A DNA stretch of 64,000 bases, from contig OZ026517.1 in NCBI GenBank assembly GCA_964019695.1, positions 53,127,672 to 53,191,671 of the forward strand, in the 5' to 3' direction. Numbering within the stretch: position 1 is the stretch's first letter; each line of letters starts with the position of its first letter. The DNA is from Loripinus fragilis (taxonomy: Eukaryota > Mollusca > Bivalvia > Lucinida > Lucinidae). Of this stretch, positions 1-11,900 are shown in pieces. The position numbers and the translations under genes are program-made. A model generated the notes under the pieces. The model saw nothing but the letters and a program-made list of their open reading frames with translations, made no database searches and was not told the origin of the DNA.

Positions 1-556
1 TATTTTAATCTATTCAATTGGTGCGGTAGTCCGGTTTTTATCACCGGTGTCAGAATCAAAGAAATCGAGTGTGTCTTTACATTTCGACGCTTCTGGCCGA
101 AAACGTGCACATTTAAACGTTGTGTTATACAAAAGTGGGAAGAAATTGAGTCCATGAAAAAAGAAAAAAGTCACGGAAAAGCCCTTGCATTCTGTTTTCC
201 CATTCCCATATGAACCCTGTCTTAACACTATGTTTTGCTTGCTGTCGGTGAGTTGTCTTGTCGTTGAACTGTTTTGTTCCCATACACACGACCGTTATGC
301 TAACAGTATGTTATATAAATAGACAACCAGGTAGAGGGTATCACTATTCTGACACAAATGCTTGCGGCGAGAGCGCCGCAAGCAAAAAAAAGCCCAATAA
401 GATCTTCAAGTACAAATTTGCTGCAAAATGTAGTAAAATGATGCACGGCGAAAAACACACCTTTGCTCACTTTGCATAAACCTAATTTCACCTACTTTTC
501 TTTCACACCGTTTCATTGATTGGTTTTGATCATTATTGCATCATCTTGTGTTTTGT
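1..556. other. Unassigned left-edge sequence
   Basis: No exon, RNA gene or transposon end can be supported here. The short open frames on both strands lack splice context and recognisable protein content. The only structure seen is the hairpin at 360-383. Confidence 0.6.
360..383. repeat. GC-rich perfect hairpin followed by A8
   Basis: Ten-base perfectly complementary arms (GCTTGCGGCG and CGCCGCAAGC) enclose a four-base loop, and eight A follow directly. It stands out in AT-rich surroundings. It does not match the histone 3' stem-loop. A terminator function is not expected in an animal genome, so the role is unknown. Confidence 0.6.
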
Positions 557-756
557 TTGATTTGATTCTTTACGCCCCATCAACACTCTTACAGTTATGA
601 AGGGATGGGTCTTCCTGGGTTGAACCGGTACTAAGCTAGGATTAATGTGTCTTGCTCAAGGACACAAGGCAGTGACGCCCGTGAGTCTCGAACCTTCATT
701 CCATGTCCCTCGGTCTCGAGTCAAGCACTCTACCAATGAGCCACTGCGCTCCCTGC
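557..756 (-). mobile_element. tRNA-derived SINE, family 1 copy
   Basis: Read on the minus strand it begins with a tRNA-like head (GAGCGCAGTGGCTCATTGGT, with a decayed B box) and continues through a body with TGTGTCCTTGAGCAAGACAC and GGTTCAACCCAGGAAGACCC to a tail near GTAAAGAATCAAATCAAACA. The same order recurs at 3252, 20518, 24719, 27353, 40901, 48302 and 49362. That recurrence, with pol III A and B boxes, is the evidence for a SINE. This copy is diverged in the B box. Confidence 0.8.
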
Positions 757-957
757 ATTATCTTTTAGTTTCGAGTGTCGATATATGAAAAACAGGTAAG
801 CAGAATCCTTTCCATTATTGGTTTTTAGATCAAAATTTTGAAAGGGGGTTCTGGTTACCTGTATTTTCAAGCTTTGATTATTTTCAGACTGGGAACTTGC
901 AGATAATGCAAAATTGGTGCATACACCAAAATACATATTTGATGTCACCCATATGGT

Positions 958-1282
958 TTAAAAGAGGGTCTGGATTGGGGGGGGGGGTCTGGTATTCACT
1001 ATTCATTAAAACTTTAGCCAATTATTCATCTCATTAAATTTTGGGGTTATTAATTAAAATAAGACCAATTGTTCATTATTAGTAAGAAAGGTGGCAAAGA
1101 AACCTGATTATTCACAATTCATTAATTTTTTCTTCAATTTATTAAAAAAATAGGATTATTCATTATTTTTTAGGCTCTCATTTTTCACTATTCATTAATT
1201 TTTTGGCTCATTATTCACTATTCATTATAAAAAAGGGCCATTATTCACTAATTATTATACCCCATCCAGACCCTCTTAAAAA
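958..1282. mobile_element. MITE-like element with ATTCATTA-rich core
   Basis: The ends are inverted: TTAAAAGAGGGTCTGGAT on the left and ATCCAGACCCTCTTAAAA on the right. The interior is a degenerate run of short units of the type ATTATTCACTATTCATTA. A ten-base G run sits just inside the left end. It has no coding capacity. Terminal inverted repeats around non-coding sequence fit a miniature transposon; the superfamily is not determined. Confidence 0.6.
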
Positions 1283-1332
1283 GCAAAGAAGTGCTCACCT
1301 GATTCTGATATTAAGTCACACGATATCTTTTA

Positions 1333-1526
1333 CCCTTAAAGCGCAAATCACGTCTGCAGCAGAGGACAAATTTTGTGACATTTTTCCTAATTTTCGAATG
1401 AAATAAGGTATGATATTTCACAAGAATCGTCTGCCAGCAGAAATATCATGCCTTATTTGTTATTTTTAAAAAAGCGGCAAATTTTGAATTGTCGTCTGCT
1501 GCAAATTATAGGTGGCGCTTTAAGGG
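1333..1526. mobile_element. MITE family A copy 1 (TTA target duplication)
   Basis: A 194-bp palindromic element with ends CCCTTAAAGCGC and GCGCTTTAAGGG, flanked on both sides by TTA. Each half contains GCAGCAGA/TCTGCTGC and a motif near GGTATGATATTTC. A second copy with the same ends and the same TTA flanks lies at 50654-50829. A 3-bp TTA duplication is typical of PIF/Harbinger-type insertions. Confidence 0.75.
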
Positions 1527-1675
1527 TTAACAATGTTTGACCAGGGTCATGGTCGATCTATAATCCGTTTCTTGTTTACTGTCGTGAGTTGGCTCCCGGT
1601 ACCGTTAGTTTTACACGTGGCTGGGCCCAGGGCGACGACAGTAAACATAATTCGCACTTTAGGCATATTATTTTA

Positions 1676-3250
1676 ACACTGCTCCAAATAATTAAAGGAA
1701 CACTTTTTTCCAGTTAGTTTGAAGTGTTTTAATCGGTTTTATTTTTTACGATTTTAAGTTTATATGAAAGAATATTACCTTAAGTGCATACAGGTAAATA
1801 GACATTTGTCTACCTGTTCGCATGGAAAGCATGCAGACCTTTGAAGCAGAATACCCGTGTTTTAGGAGTGTTTTAACACATGTACTTGGTTTGTGCACCT
1901 TCAAATTTGTTCTGAAAAATGAACGTTTGTGCAAAGATTTTGATTCTTTCTTGTATCTATGGATTATCGGTCACTGTCCGACACCAGTTAAACAGTGAAG
2001 AAACTGTCAGAGCTGTGCAAATGATTGAAGATGGATTCTCCCAGCGTCGGGTGGCCCGTACCCTTGGTGTGTCCCCAGTGTTGTAAACAGACTTTGGGCT
2101 CGTTATCTGGAGACTGGAAATTACAACAGAAGGCCAGGGCAGGGTAGGCCAAGGGCAACAACTAATCGTCGGGATCGTTATTTGCGGAATTAATCTTTGC
2201 GTAACCGTCACTCAACGGCTAGAGGCCTATGTAATGACTTTCAGCTTGCAACAGGAGTCCTTGTACCCAACCAGACAGTTAGAAACATGCTTCACGGTGA
2301 TTCATTACATGCCAGACGCCCTACCACAGGCCACATTTTAACCGTAGCTCACCGCACAGACAGGCGAATTTTTGCCCAGAACCACATGGGATGGCAATTG
2401 GGCCAGTGGCGCACTAACTGTTTACGGACGAAAGCCGTTTCCATGTATGCACGTGTGACAGGCGTTTTCGTGTTTGGAGACGCGTTGGAGAGCGATACGT
2501 GGACTGAAACATTATTGAACATGACAGGTTCGGTGGTGGCTCAGTCATGTTCTGGGGTGGGATTTGTTATGACGGACGTACGGAGTTGTACATGGTCGAT
2601 ATAGGAAGCTTAACAGCTTTAAGATATAGAGATGACATCCTGGATCCCATTGTAAGGCCATTTCTTGGTGCTATGGGTGACAATGCTTGTCTGGTGCAAG
2701 ACAATGCCAGACCTCACACTGTGTATGTGATACAAGAATATCTTGAGCAAGATTCGATCGAGACTATTGACTGGCCAGCTAGGTCATCGGACCTGAATTG
2801 TATAGAACACATGTGGGACATTGTTTATAGGCAGGTTTCGGGTAGTGCTAACCCTCCACGAAGTGTTCAAGAACTGGAAATCGCAGTTGTGCAAGCATGG
2901 ACCAATGTACCCCAACAACAGATTCGGGCTTTGGTTCAGAGCATGGCCAATCGTTGCAAAGAGTGCTTAGATTCCCGTGATGGTCATACACATTACTAAT
3001 TTGTGCATTTAAAGCACTTGCATCAACTGTAATGAATTCTTCTACCTTTTGTAAAAGTGCAAGAAAATGCCATAATTCGAATTTCCCGCAATTTTTGGAA
3101 CAACCGTAAAGTGAGCTTTTAGAAACAATGCTTAAATGATGAAGGCTTTAATAAACTATTATTTTGTGTCATTAAAAGTTTACCAGTCAAACCTATGAAG
3201 CATTTTTTTTCAGAAATTGTAAGTGTTCCTTTATTTATTTTGAGCAGTGT
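1676..3250 (+). mobile_element. Tc1/mariner-type DNA transposon, inactive
   Basis: Inverted ends of about 30 bp (ACACTGCTCCAAATAATTAA on the left; its near complement ending GAGCAGTGT on the right) enclose a broken DD34E transposase on the plus strand. A TA is present at the left junction; the right junction has an overlapping TA. The length of about 1.58 kb is normal for a full-length Tc1-like element. A SINE begins immediately after the right end. Confidence 0.88.
1959..2999 (+). pseudogene. Tc1-like DD34E transposase, frameshifted
   Basis: From the ATG at 1959 the conceptual product shows an N-terminal helix-turn-helix (EDGFSQRRVARTLGVSP), a GRPR-type linker (PGQGRPRATT), then a DDE catalytic core. 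The first Asp is in FTDES (codon 2427), the second in QDNARPH (codon 2700) and the Glu in CIEHMWD (codon 2805). This leaves 34 residues between the last two, the Tc1 spacing. Several lesions break the frame: an early stop near 1990, a frame change near 2085, a stop at about 2192, another loss near 2413 and a stop after RYVD near 2500. The C-terminal 150 residues (2547-2999) remain open. Known function: cut-and-paste transposition at TA sites. This copy cannot make a full protein. Confidence 0.87.
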
Positions 3251-3251
3251 A

Positions 3252-3450
3252 TGAGGGAGCGCAGTGGCTCAGTGGTAGAGTGCTTGACTAGAGACCGAGG
3301 GGCCGCGGGTTCGAGTCTCGCCGACGGCACTGCGCTGTGTCCTTGAGCAGGACACATTTAGCCATGCTTAGTACTGGTTCAATCCAGGAAGATCCTTCTT
3401 GACATAATTCAAAGGTTGTGACTGGGACGTTTAGAATCAAATCAAACAAA
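3252..3450 (+). mobile_element. tRNA-derived SINE, family 1 copy
   Basis: The tRNA-like head has A box TGGCTCAGTGG and B box GGTTCGAGTCTC, the best preserved in the family here. The body includes CTGTGTCCTTGAGCAGGACA and GGTTCAATCCAGGAAGATCC, and the tail ends near AGAATCAAATCAAACA. It abuts the right end of the Tc1 element. Confidence 0.85.
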
Positions 3451-3490
3451 ATTTGAAAGGTTAAACATTCGAATAAGATATACAGACCCA

Positions 3491-3880
3491 ACAAACCAAT
3501 GCTACATACCACAGGAGCTTGAAGTTCGATCCTTATATCACTTATAAAGCCTCAAAACCGAAAGCTCATTTAAAGACTAAAGAAGTGATATAAGGATAGA
3601 ACTTCAGCTCCTGTGTACAAACCAAGTCCTAATGCCATTGACCTTTAGGTTCCAGAAAATATTTTAAGTATTTTACCATATATTGGCATGGTGGCCATTG
3701 TAAAGTAGGTCTAGGTCAACCCAGAATCATCATTTGTGAGAATTTGGTAGAGCCCACATTTCCAATGCTACATACCATGTCCCAAACCCATTGGCCTTTT
3801 GATTTCAGAGATGATTTTAAAGGGCTTTTACCTTGTATGGGCGTGGTGGCCATCTTGGTCATGTGACCATAAACAAATGG
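3491..3880. repeat. Diverged two-copy tandem repeat, unit 1 interrupted
   Basis: Two related units of roughly 160-270 bp lie head to tail. Both start CCAATGCTACATACCA and end near GGCATGGTGGCCAT / GGCGTGGTGGCCAT. Unit 1 is split after CTACATAC by the 106-bp MITE at 3510-3615. Unit 2 is uninterrupted and serves as an empty site. Confidence 0.65.
3510..3615. mobile_element. Short palindromic MITE family B (TAC duplication)
   Basis: The 106-bp element has imperfect inverted arms (CACAGGAGCTTGAAGTTC and its near complement GAACTTCAGCTCCTGTG) flanked by TAC on both sides. It interrupts unit 1 of a local duplication; unit 2 lacks it. A related left half occurs at 50565-50616, beside SIAE exon 2. 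Confidence 0.72.
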
Positions 3881-4865
3881 AGGTTTTTAATCCGGTTTAG
3901 TCCTGGGCAGATTTCCTCTTAAATTAGAAGTTCAATTCATTTACACCTTATCAGACATCCAATCAGATGACACATGATAAAAAAGTGGTATTTTTAGAGT
4001 TTGCGTAGCGATAACTAAAAAGTTCCTTGTCATCGTCATTACCGCACTAAAATATTAATGGTAATTTTAGAATTTCGGTGGATTCATTTTTTTCAAAACC
4101 TATTGGACCTTCACACATAACGAAACGAACAAAGAAAAAAAGAAAAAAAGATTGTGATCAAAACTGTTCCTGTTGAGCATATATTTGCCTGGTATCGTCA
4201 ATACCTCGAAAATGCGTCTAAAATGCTTGACATTGTCGGTATTTGTGGAATCGTTACTTTAAAAAAAACTCTTTATGCATTTTAAGGAGACCCTATATTG
4301 AGGAAGTGATCCTTTTTTTATCTTCATACTTTCATGATAAATAACATTTTGATGCCAATATAATTTGGTATTGGTCGCGGCTTTTTTTTACTCCCCATTT
4401 TCCGTAGATTCGGTCCGGACCCATTCGGCTATTGTCACAGGTATGGTCGAATTCGGTTTGATTACAGCTTTTAGACACAAACAAATATTTAGACACAACC
4501 AAATAAGCTAAAGGCAACAATGCCTTCAAATCCGAAAGATTACGCAAAAGACACACACATCATCATTTGTTTACTAAAATAGTGCGCCGTATTTATCAAC
4601 TATTACACAATGGATTTATTCATTAGCACCCATTTTTGCCCTTACATAATAAACAACAATTTTAACTTTTGATAATTGTTTTACGTCAAAAACAAAACAG
4701 CACAATCAGAATGAAAATTCTGCGACGAAAAATAAAGCAACAATTTGAAAACTATCAAAGTAAGCACCCCCGCCGTGCTGATAATACATGTATAGTTTTG
4801 GCAAAATGTACACAAATACGCAGTGCAAAATCAACAGACTGAGTCGACGACATACAACAAAAAAC
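3881..4865. other. AT-rich sequence without recognised features
   Basis: I see no supported exon or element end. Open frames are short and lack splice signals. Confidence 0.6.
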
Positions 4866-5122
4866 TGGCGTATTTTGTTTGTTTCCTCTCGGTCAACAGC
4901 TATGGTCATGTCGGGACGGTAAGCTCACCTAACCACACATTTTCCTGCCTGACTAAGCGATTAACCAGTACTTGGAACACATTGTTTGGCTTTAATATAG
5001 CTGACAGCAACCCTTCTTGAATCAGCCAACGTAGAAATCATTTTCATGATCAATTTCCACGAAAGTATGGGACAGGACTGGGATCAAACCCGGGACCCCT
5101 GTATCATGCTGCAGTCGAATTT
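4866..5122 (-). mobile_element. tRNA-derived SINE, family 2 copy
   Basis: On the minus strand a tRNA-like region contains a B-box-like GGTTTGATCCC near 5080, followed by a body with AAGAAGGGTTGCTGTCAG and a tail that includes GACCATAGCTGTTGACCGAG. The same body recurs on the minus strand at 24425-24598. A tail-like fragment lies near 61955-62015. The A-box region is poorly kept here. Confidence 0.6.
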
Positions 5123-5991
5123 GTTACCAACCTGGTAAAAAAAAAGTTTGGATGACTCACTTATTCAAATCATTTTTTCTGCTGATAGTCAGAAGCTTTT
5201 AAAGCGTGTAGTTATCCTCTGATTCTTTTCTTAACGCGCACTTTTCAAGTTCCCGTTATTACAAAGTAATCACGGTATAAAAAACAAAACAAAAAAAAAC
5301 ATTTATTTTATCTCTACCCACTTTCAAAATCCACCGATCAGCTTGAACATGTCTTCAAGACATCCTTGCACTGCAACTCTTTGATAAAGTATTAACATCA
5401 TGGAAAAAAGTTTCAAAACAGAAAAAAACACAATATATATTTACTTTACAGACGGTAAGAAGGAGCACTTACTATACTAGTATATAAATGTTTGGGATTT
5501 ATTTGATCTAGAGTAATTTGGCATATCAAATAACTATCTTTATAATTTCCTATCAAATCGTATGCTCTACAGTTTACGTTAGTTTTGGTGAGAAGTTTCT
5601 TCTAAGAATACAGAACATATTTTTGACAGGAAATACTGAAAATAACTATTTTTTCATAACTTAATGACTTTTTAAACCATTTAAGTGTACTAGAAATATT
5701 TTGTGACCTCTTTCTTTAATTTTCGGAAAAATAAGGCTTTATAAGCAGACAATTCACATGAAACACAAAGCCCTTATTGTTATAAACATGTATTTGCAAG
5801 CAAGCCATGCTTGTTAATTTTGAAAAATGTAAAACATTTCGCTGATGCAAAGTATCGAAATCTTTGGCACTGGCTTCATATGCGTCTTGCTCACATATTG
5901 TGGTAAGTCCATGTTGTAATGTAGAACTTTGTCAGGTCTACCAAACGCTCTGATGCCCAACTTCTGGTATAGGATTGCATGTTTTCGCTTT
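5123..5991. other. AT-rich sequence without recognised features
   Basis: Nothing beyond simple A-runs and short open frames was seen. Confidence 0.6.
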
Positions 5992-6215
5992 GTTTTATTG
6001 ATATGTAAACTCGGGCGATTTACACACAAGTTTAACATAAGCCCTTTTTGGGGGTTTATTGATGTGTAAACTCTGGTGATTTAATCACTAAATTAACATA
6101 AAGCCCTGGTTTTTATCGATGTAAAAACTCCAGCGATTTACTCACAAATTCAACATAACGCCCAAAGGTCTTATATTAAATTTGTGAGTGTTTTTATCGA
6201 GGTGGAAACTCTCCA
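5992..6215. repeat. Minisatellite, about four diverged units of 55-65 bp
   Basis: Four head-to-tail units each carry TTTATTGATGTGTAAACTC, then GGCGATTTACTCACAAATT, then AACATAAAGCCC, with substitutions and small indels. The units start near 5992, 6053, 6112 and 6186. Confidence 0.7.
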
Positions 6216-6584
6216 AATTTAATTTCATTTCTTATAATTCTAATTTTTGGTGTCATCTACCTTAATTTAACCAAAAAACAAACAACAATAAATATATGTT
6301 TGATACGACTCCCAACCTGTCACAATGCGTTATAGCAACGATGCGTATGAATATAACAAATTAAAAATCAAAGTCGGACAAATATTACAGCAATAAGAAC
6401 ATTATGGTTTCTACGAATCACATGACCGGATTATTGTTGAAATATATGATAAATGTGCAGTTGGAAAACGATGAACTTTTAGCAAACCTAGCCAGTCGAT
6501 GGCTTTGCGTGAACTGTGCCACTGGCATTTCAACACTTTGAACTTAGAAGTGGGTGGGGCAGGACGCCACTTTCTTGACTATAG
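6216..6584. other. AT-rich sequence without recognised features
   Basis: Nothing supportable apart from short open frames that overlap the candidate exon to the right. Confidence 0.5.
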
Positions 6585-6693
6585 GAAGCAGTTTGCGAAC
6601 TCGTCGATTCAGCAGGAAGTGCTTGCATTTTTGGAGGCACCAATTCATGCTTTTGTCCACTGGCGGTAGATTCAAGCATAGCTGAGAAAAAAG
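6585..6693 (+). CDS. Candidate internal exon, cysteine-containing, unrecognised
   Basis: A 109-bp open stretch lies between an acceptor-like CACTTTCTTGACTATAG and a strong donor GTAAGT at 6694. Read from its first base it gives a 36-residue segment with four cysteines around CIFGGTNSCFCP, and phase 1 at its end. No family is recognised and no partner exons were found. The same DNA on the minus strand also has a good acceptor (CTTTTTTCTCAG before 6681) and an open frame to a stop at 6530, so strand is uncertain and it may be no exon at all. Confidence 0.28.
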
Positions 6694-6897
6694 GTAAGTT
6701 TAATTTAATCTGTTCATCTTCAAGCAATGATGAACCGATGGTGAATCGAAAGTAAAAAAAAAAAAGTAGTCTAGTAATTCCGATTTTTTTTATCAAAATG
6801 TAAAAAAGGAATCGATTTTTCCATGGCTTAAAACGATCAGAACATCAAGTTGGAATTATTTTAATATGAAAAGCAAGGTCACGCAGTAGACTGTGGA

Positions 6898-7072
6898 TTC
6901 TTACGTTTGTGGTATAAAAGCAAGCTCAGAATGTGCTCTCGTTTTGTCACATGAACTTTTCGCACAATGAAGGTGTACCAGAATCCGCCAGTAATGTGTT
7001 CATTACGCGATTTCAAATAAATGACATAATGAGAATACTTTCTTATCTTGTATTTATACCACAAATGTAGGA
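6898..7072. repeat. Short element with inverted ends
   Basis: TACGTTTGTGGTATAAA near 6901 and TTTATACCACAAATGTAG near 7053 are inverted copies about 150 bp apart with non-coding sequence between. This is probably a small MITE; no target duplication was established. Confidence 0.45.
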
Positions 7073-7656
7073 ATGCATAGGCTATTGCATGACGTTCCCC
7101 GATTATTGATTCTCTTCTTAGGACAATTGTTGCGACTGAGCATCAGAGCGTTTGGTGGGCGGGTTTGCCAAGGAATATAATCTGGTCGCTTTGCTTGTGT
7201 ACATTTGCATGCATGTGCGTGTTGTCAAAAGCAAGATAGTTTGCGAATGAAACACCAAAGCCAACAATCATTCATCATCCACTTGTCAGTGTATCTGTGT
7301 ACTTTTGTCAATTCCTCATGGTGCCAGAGGTTGGTCGGTTATATATATGTTATTGGGGTATCGCCTGTTTTTTTTTTACTTACATACATTCAACAATAAA
7401 CACGATCATAACACCAGAGTTAACTAAAAAAAGACCTGATCGGAAGCGTATACCTCATTGAGGAAATTTTTTCATTTATGTGTGTCTTGATTCGTATAGC
7501 GGCTAATATGATTGTCATGTTCAGTTCAATAACACTACCCTAGGGATATAGTCTGGTGTTTAAAGGTAGGGACGAATCTATTTCTCTGTGCCTGTAAGGG
7601 GAATCATATTTTCGATACATATTTAGAATAACTCCCAGAATCATATGGCTAAACTA
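7073..7656. other. Sequence without recognised features
   Basis: No supported gene or element; only short open frames. Confidence 0.55.
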
Positions 7657-8046
7657 TACTGTAAAACGCTTTATATTCGCAGCATCAATTTTTTGCGATT
7701 TTAAAACACTAACATATTGGCGTTGATTAATTTTGGCGGTTTCTCAATTTAATGCCCTTTATTTTTTTTTCTCACTAGGGCTACTATTAAAGGAAATACT
7801 TATTTCCTTTAATAGTAGCCTGTCAGTTTTAAGACGTGGTTTTCTCTACGTTGAAACATAATACTCTTCAGTTCAAAAGTCTTTTTGATGATAGGGATAT
7901 CAAGATTCTAAAAGTGTGTGTCCATTTATTGCTTATTGTGTAACTGGATTCAAATCTTATTTCGCGGTTTCATATTTAGCGATTTTTTTTCCAACACCAA
8001 TACCACCGAATGAAAAATACCCACCAAATATAGTTGTTTTACAGTA
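7657..8046. mobile_element. MITE with TACTGTAAAAC-type ends
   Basis: The left end TACTGTAAAACGC and right end GTTTTACAGTA are inverted. Inner sequences also mirror each other (TTTTTTGCGATTTT on one side and AGCGATTTTTTTT with CGCGG on the other). The interior is non-coding. A perfect 20-bp hairpin sits inside at 7779-7820. Confidence 0.55.
7779..7820. repeat. Perfect 20-bp arm hairpin with 2-nt loop
   Basis: GGCTACTATTAAAGGAAATA is followed by CT and then its exact reverse complement. Perfect arms of this length imply a young or constrained palindrome. Hairpins with related AAAGGAAA cores occur at 13932-13984 and 48215-48262. Confidence 0.75.
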
Positions 8047-8217
8047 ATACAGGTGCCAAGAATCCTGCTATTCTGTGATATTTCTAGTTTGGCAATCAAG
8101 AGTTGTTAATTTACTTATTGTTTTATTTCATATTTTGCTTGTTACACGTGTTCTTCTAATATATGTTCCTTCTTTGTTATTTAATGGTCTGTATCGTGGT
8201 ATTGACTGGCACACCTT

Positions 8218-8219
<2 letters not shown>

Positions 8220-8312
<93 letters not shown>

Positions 8313-8313
8313 C
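8220..8313. repeat. (TCTA)n microsatellite
   Basis: About 23 uninterrupted tetranucleotide units. The open frame through it that reads as repeating YLSI is an artefact of the repeat. Confidence 0.95.
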
Positions 8314-8935
8314 ACCAGGATATTACTTAACAAGGCTATAAGCATCATAAATTAAACTTTGTAAATTAACACTTTTCATCACACTTTTTTTTATTTATGA
8401 CAAGAGGGCACAGAGGATCTAAATACCAGTCACTTGAGTTTCACTGGTTCACCAAGGACCACAATGTGACTTTACAGACTAAAGCTGAGGCTCTGAGCGC
8501 AACAATTTTAAATAAGAAGATTTGTTAGTTTTCTGTAAATTATATGACTCCAAATGTCCCAGAGCACTGGGCTTAATTAACAAACTAACGTCTATCAGGT
8601 ATTGTTTTGTAATTGCATTTGCGTTATTTGTAGCATATCATTTTCAAGCATGTGTGCTCATTTCAAACTCTCAAAGCACGGAATGAAAGGAATGATTTTG
8701 ATTTTCTTGTATTTATTGGAGCATTACAGCACAACAATCAAACATAATAAATCATCGAAAACAGCAAAAGAAAAACACATGGATCAAACCATATATTGAA
8801 AGATGTGTTCATAATATTTTAATAAAGCAGCATCACAAAGTGCTAATAATAATAAAAAGTACCATAGGCTAAGCTCTCGTTACGCAGGTACATAATGTAA
8901 ATTGTACATATTCAAGTAAAGGACTTAGACGGATG
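8314..8935. other. Sequence without recognised features
   Basis: No supported exon or element end was seen. Confidence 0.55.
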
Positions 8936-11900
8936 GCTGAGAATGGGTTTGTCCCCCCCCCCCCTAGGGAATTTCGCAGACATATCCTATCTTGTAGAGA
9001 ATTAAAAGCCGAGTCTTTTGATAAATGTTTGCACTCTGTGCGTTGGGGCGTTAGTCTGTAAGAGCCTATAACATACGTTACTTTATCAAATGAAGAAAAA
9101 GTAAATTGAAAGTTTGGGCTACAAATTAAGACATTAAAATATTTATTTTTTAAAATCATTCATATAGTCTGCATACTGGATATCTTAACTACGTATGACA
9201 GCCATTTGAATAAAATTGTGGCTTCCTATGGTGTCATATGCGTTACATAAATCAGATAACACATTAACATTTGCAAGTGTGGCTAACATCATTTTCATTC
9301 ACAATCTCTCTGTGTGTTTTGCAAAATGTTTTAACCATGTCTGACTAGCTTATGTAATTGGCTTACAGAAAAATTAAAGTTTGTTCCCTAGCTGAAATAT
9401 TTTTTCTGGAATAAGCAATTAAACAACCCTACCCCTACCCAGTTTTAAGGTGAAATGTTTGGTATTAAAACTAAAGTAAAAATGTTAAAAAAATATTTGC
9501 AGTTGATGAATATGTTTCATTGTTTGGGATTTATTTGCTTGTATGAAAAGACTGATAAATCTGCAAGTTTGTTGCAAAATGTTTAATATCAGAGGCTGTA
9601 ACATATTGTTACTGACGTAATAAATGGGCAAGCTCATTGTCTTTACATAAGATGTGCCTAAAATGTTTTAATCTCTTCGAGGGAGTTTTGCAGACATACT
9701 CCTTCTTATAGTACAGCTCAAGCTGCATCGAATAAGGGATGTTTGCACACTCTATGTTGGGGCGTTAGTCTGAAACAGCATGTTACATTGCGTTACTACA
9801 TCAAATAAAGGAAATGTAGTTTGAAAGTTTGAGCTAAAATTGTGAAAAAACTCGCAGCTGCTGGATATCTTACATTGTTTAGGGATTTTAAGCTGGCTCG
9901 TATGATAAAGACTTATAGATCTGCTAGTTGTCATTAAGTTTTAAAGATCAGAGAGTGTTACATATGTTAGCGTGATAAGTAAAATCATCAAACGGTATTT
10001 TGACACCAAGCTGAGTAAGGGCCTGCTCCATCATTATCCCCTTTGGAATTCTGCAGACATATTACATCATATGTAACCATTCAAGGTGCATTTAATGAGA
10101 AATGTTTTCACTCTGTAAGTCGGGCGTTAGCCTGTAACAGCTTGTTACATAAGTTACTATATCAATTTGAGAATAAGAAATTTGAATGTTTGAGCTACAG
10201 AAAGAAGACATTAAAATTATCTAATAAATTGACATTCTTATAGTCTGCATACCCGATTGTTTTTCTACATATGGAAGCTGTTTAACATTAATACGGCTAA
10301 CTGTGGTGTTATGTGCGTTACATGAACCTAATTATAATTTAAAAGCTATAATTGTGGCTATCGTCATTTAGTTAAACAACTACTATGACTTGGTTTCAAA
10401 CTGTTTTATTAGATTTTACAAACATTTACTCAATTGATGAATAGGAAAAACCAAGTTTGTTTTTCTATCTTAAATATATTGTCTTATAGGAGCTAATACA
10501 CAGGCCTACTCCCAGTTTTACAGAGAAGCCAATTTTGTTATTACTGTTTAAGTAAAACACATGAAAGCAATTGCAGCGTGTGTGTATCTTACATTTTCTT
10601 AGTCTGTCTTGCTCATATATCTGCAAGATGTCATTAAGTTTAGGATCAGGTCACTTAATGAGTACTTATAAGTCTTTGGTGCCAAAACACTAGAAATTAT
10701 ATGCATTTCTGATTATCAAGCCCATGGACTGTTGTTACAGATGTTATCAACGACCTTTTGGACACATTTCCTAATACTGTGTATATAATGCTAAATATAG
10801 AGCCACAAATAGAAAAAATAGTTTTACATTTGTACAAGACAATACAATAAATGAAATTGTCCAAACTAATTCTCATCGATTTAACAGTCATGTTAAAGGT
10901 TTGTCATTGTCTGCTTCTGTGGTAATCATTATTATCACACGCCTCCTTGCAACTAGTAGAATCATCACACAATATTTCAATCATTTACTGTAATACAATT
11001 TTACCACCAGTCAACTCAAAATTGATGAGCCATTATCAACTTTCCAATTTTGCCATTCATGGCTCGGAACATTCGGAAACTGATATGAATTCCTAACAGT
11101 TGGCTCTTTGAGTATGTGTTTCAAGTGATACTCTGCAAGTAGGCGAAAGACTAAAGCTTTACAAGGAGGAAAATTATGCCATTTAAAGCAATGAGTACCT
11201 GGACTTATGTACCTTGATATTTCTGTGATAAAGAATCATATCTTAGCTGGTTAACTTTTATAAATGTAGCCTTTCCATACATGCAACAAACCTATTTTCA
11301 TCTAATAATGTCGCTACACTTATTATCTTTTCCAAAGCATTCAAAAACTTATTTAAAGTCTTAGTACTTCTGAAGTGCTGAGACAGAGGTAACTCTTTCC
11401 ATTCAGATAAACGAACTAGATGTATCACAGCAGGGCGGGATGAACAGAGCGCAAATTAGACCCTTTTAATTCAATGATTTACTTAGTTTCTAAGATAAGA
11501 GCGCTTATTAAAGGATGCAACATATATAACTCGTCATAATAAATGGCATTGTCATGACATCCTTTTTGATTACACAGTCAGAGGCAAATGTTTTCAATTT
11601 CAGTGTTTTCAATGGATTATGAAATGCGGTACCTTATTGACTTGTTTACTCTGTATAAATCTTCCATAGAGCATAATATAGAACTACCCGTTATCCTATT
11701 TTACCCATAGTCCACTTTGCTTCTTTTGAATGCAACAGCTAATGATATGGCTGCAAAAACTGAGAAATCATAGGTTTTACATTATTTTAAGGCTTGCTTC
11801 AATGCACTGATATCAAAACACAACCAGCTGCAAACATAATTGATGGCAATGTCCAACTTCATATTCTTTCTCTTATACCAGATAACTTTCAAGGTGTAAC

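Noticed and set aside
360..383. Rho-independent terminator
   Set aside because: Hairpin and A-run look like one, but such terminators do not act in animal nuclear genes.
8075..8341. 88-residue open frame with YLSI repeats
   Set aside because: Translation of the (TCTA)n microsatellite.
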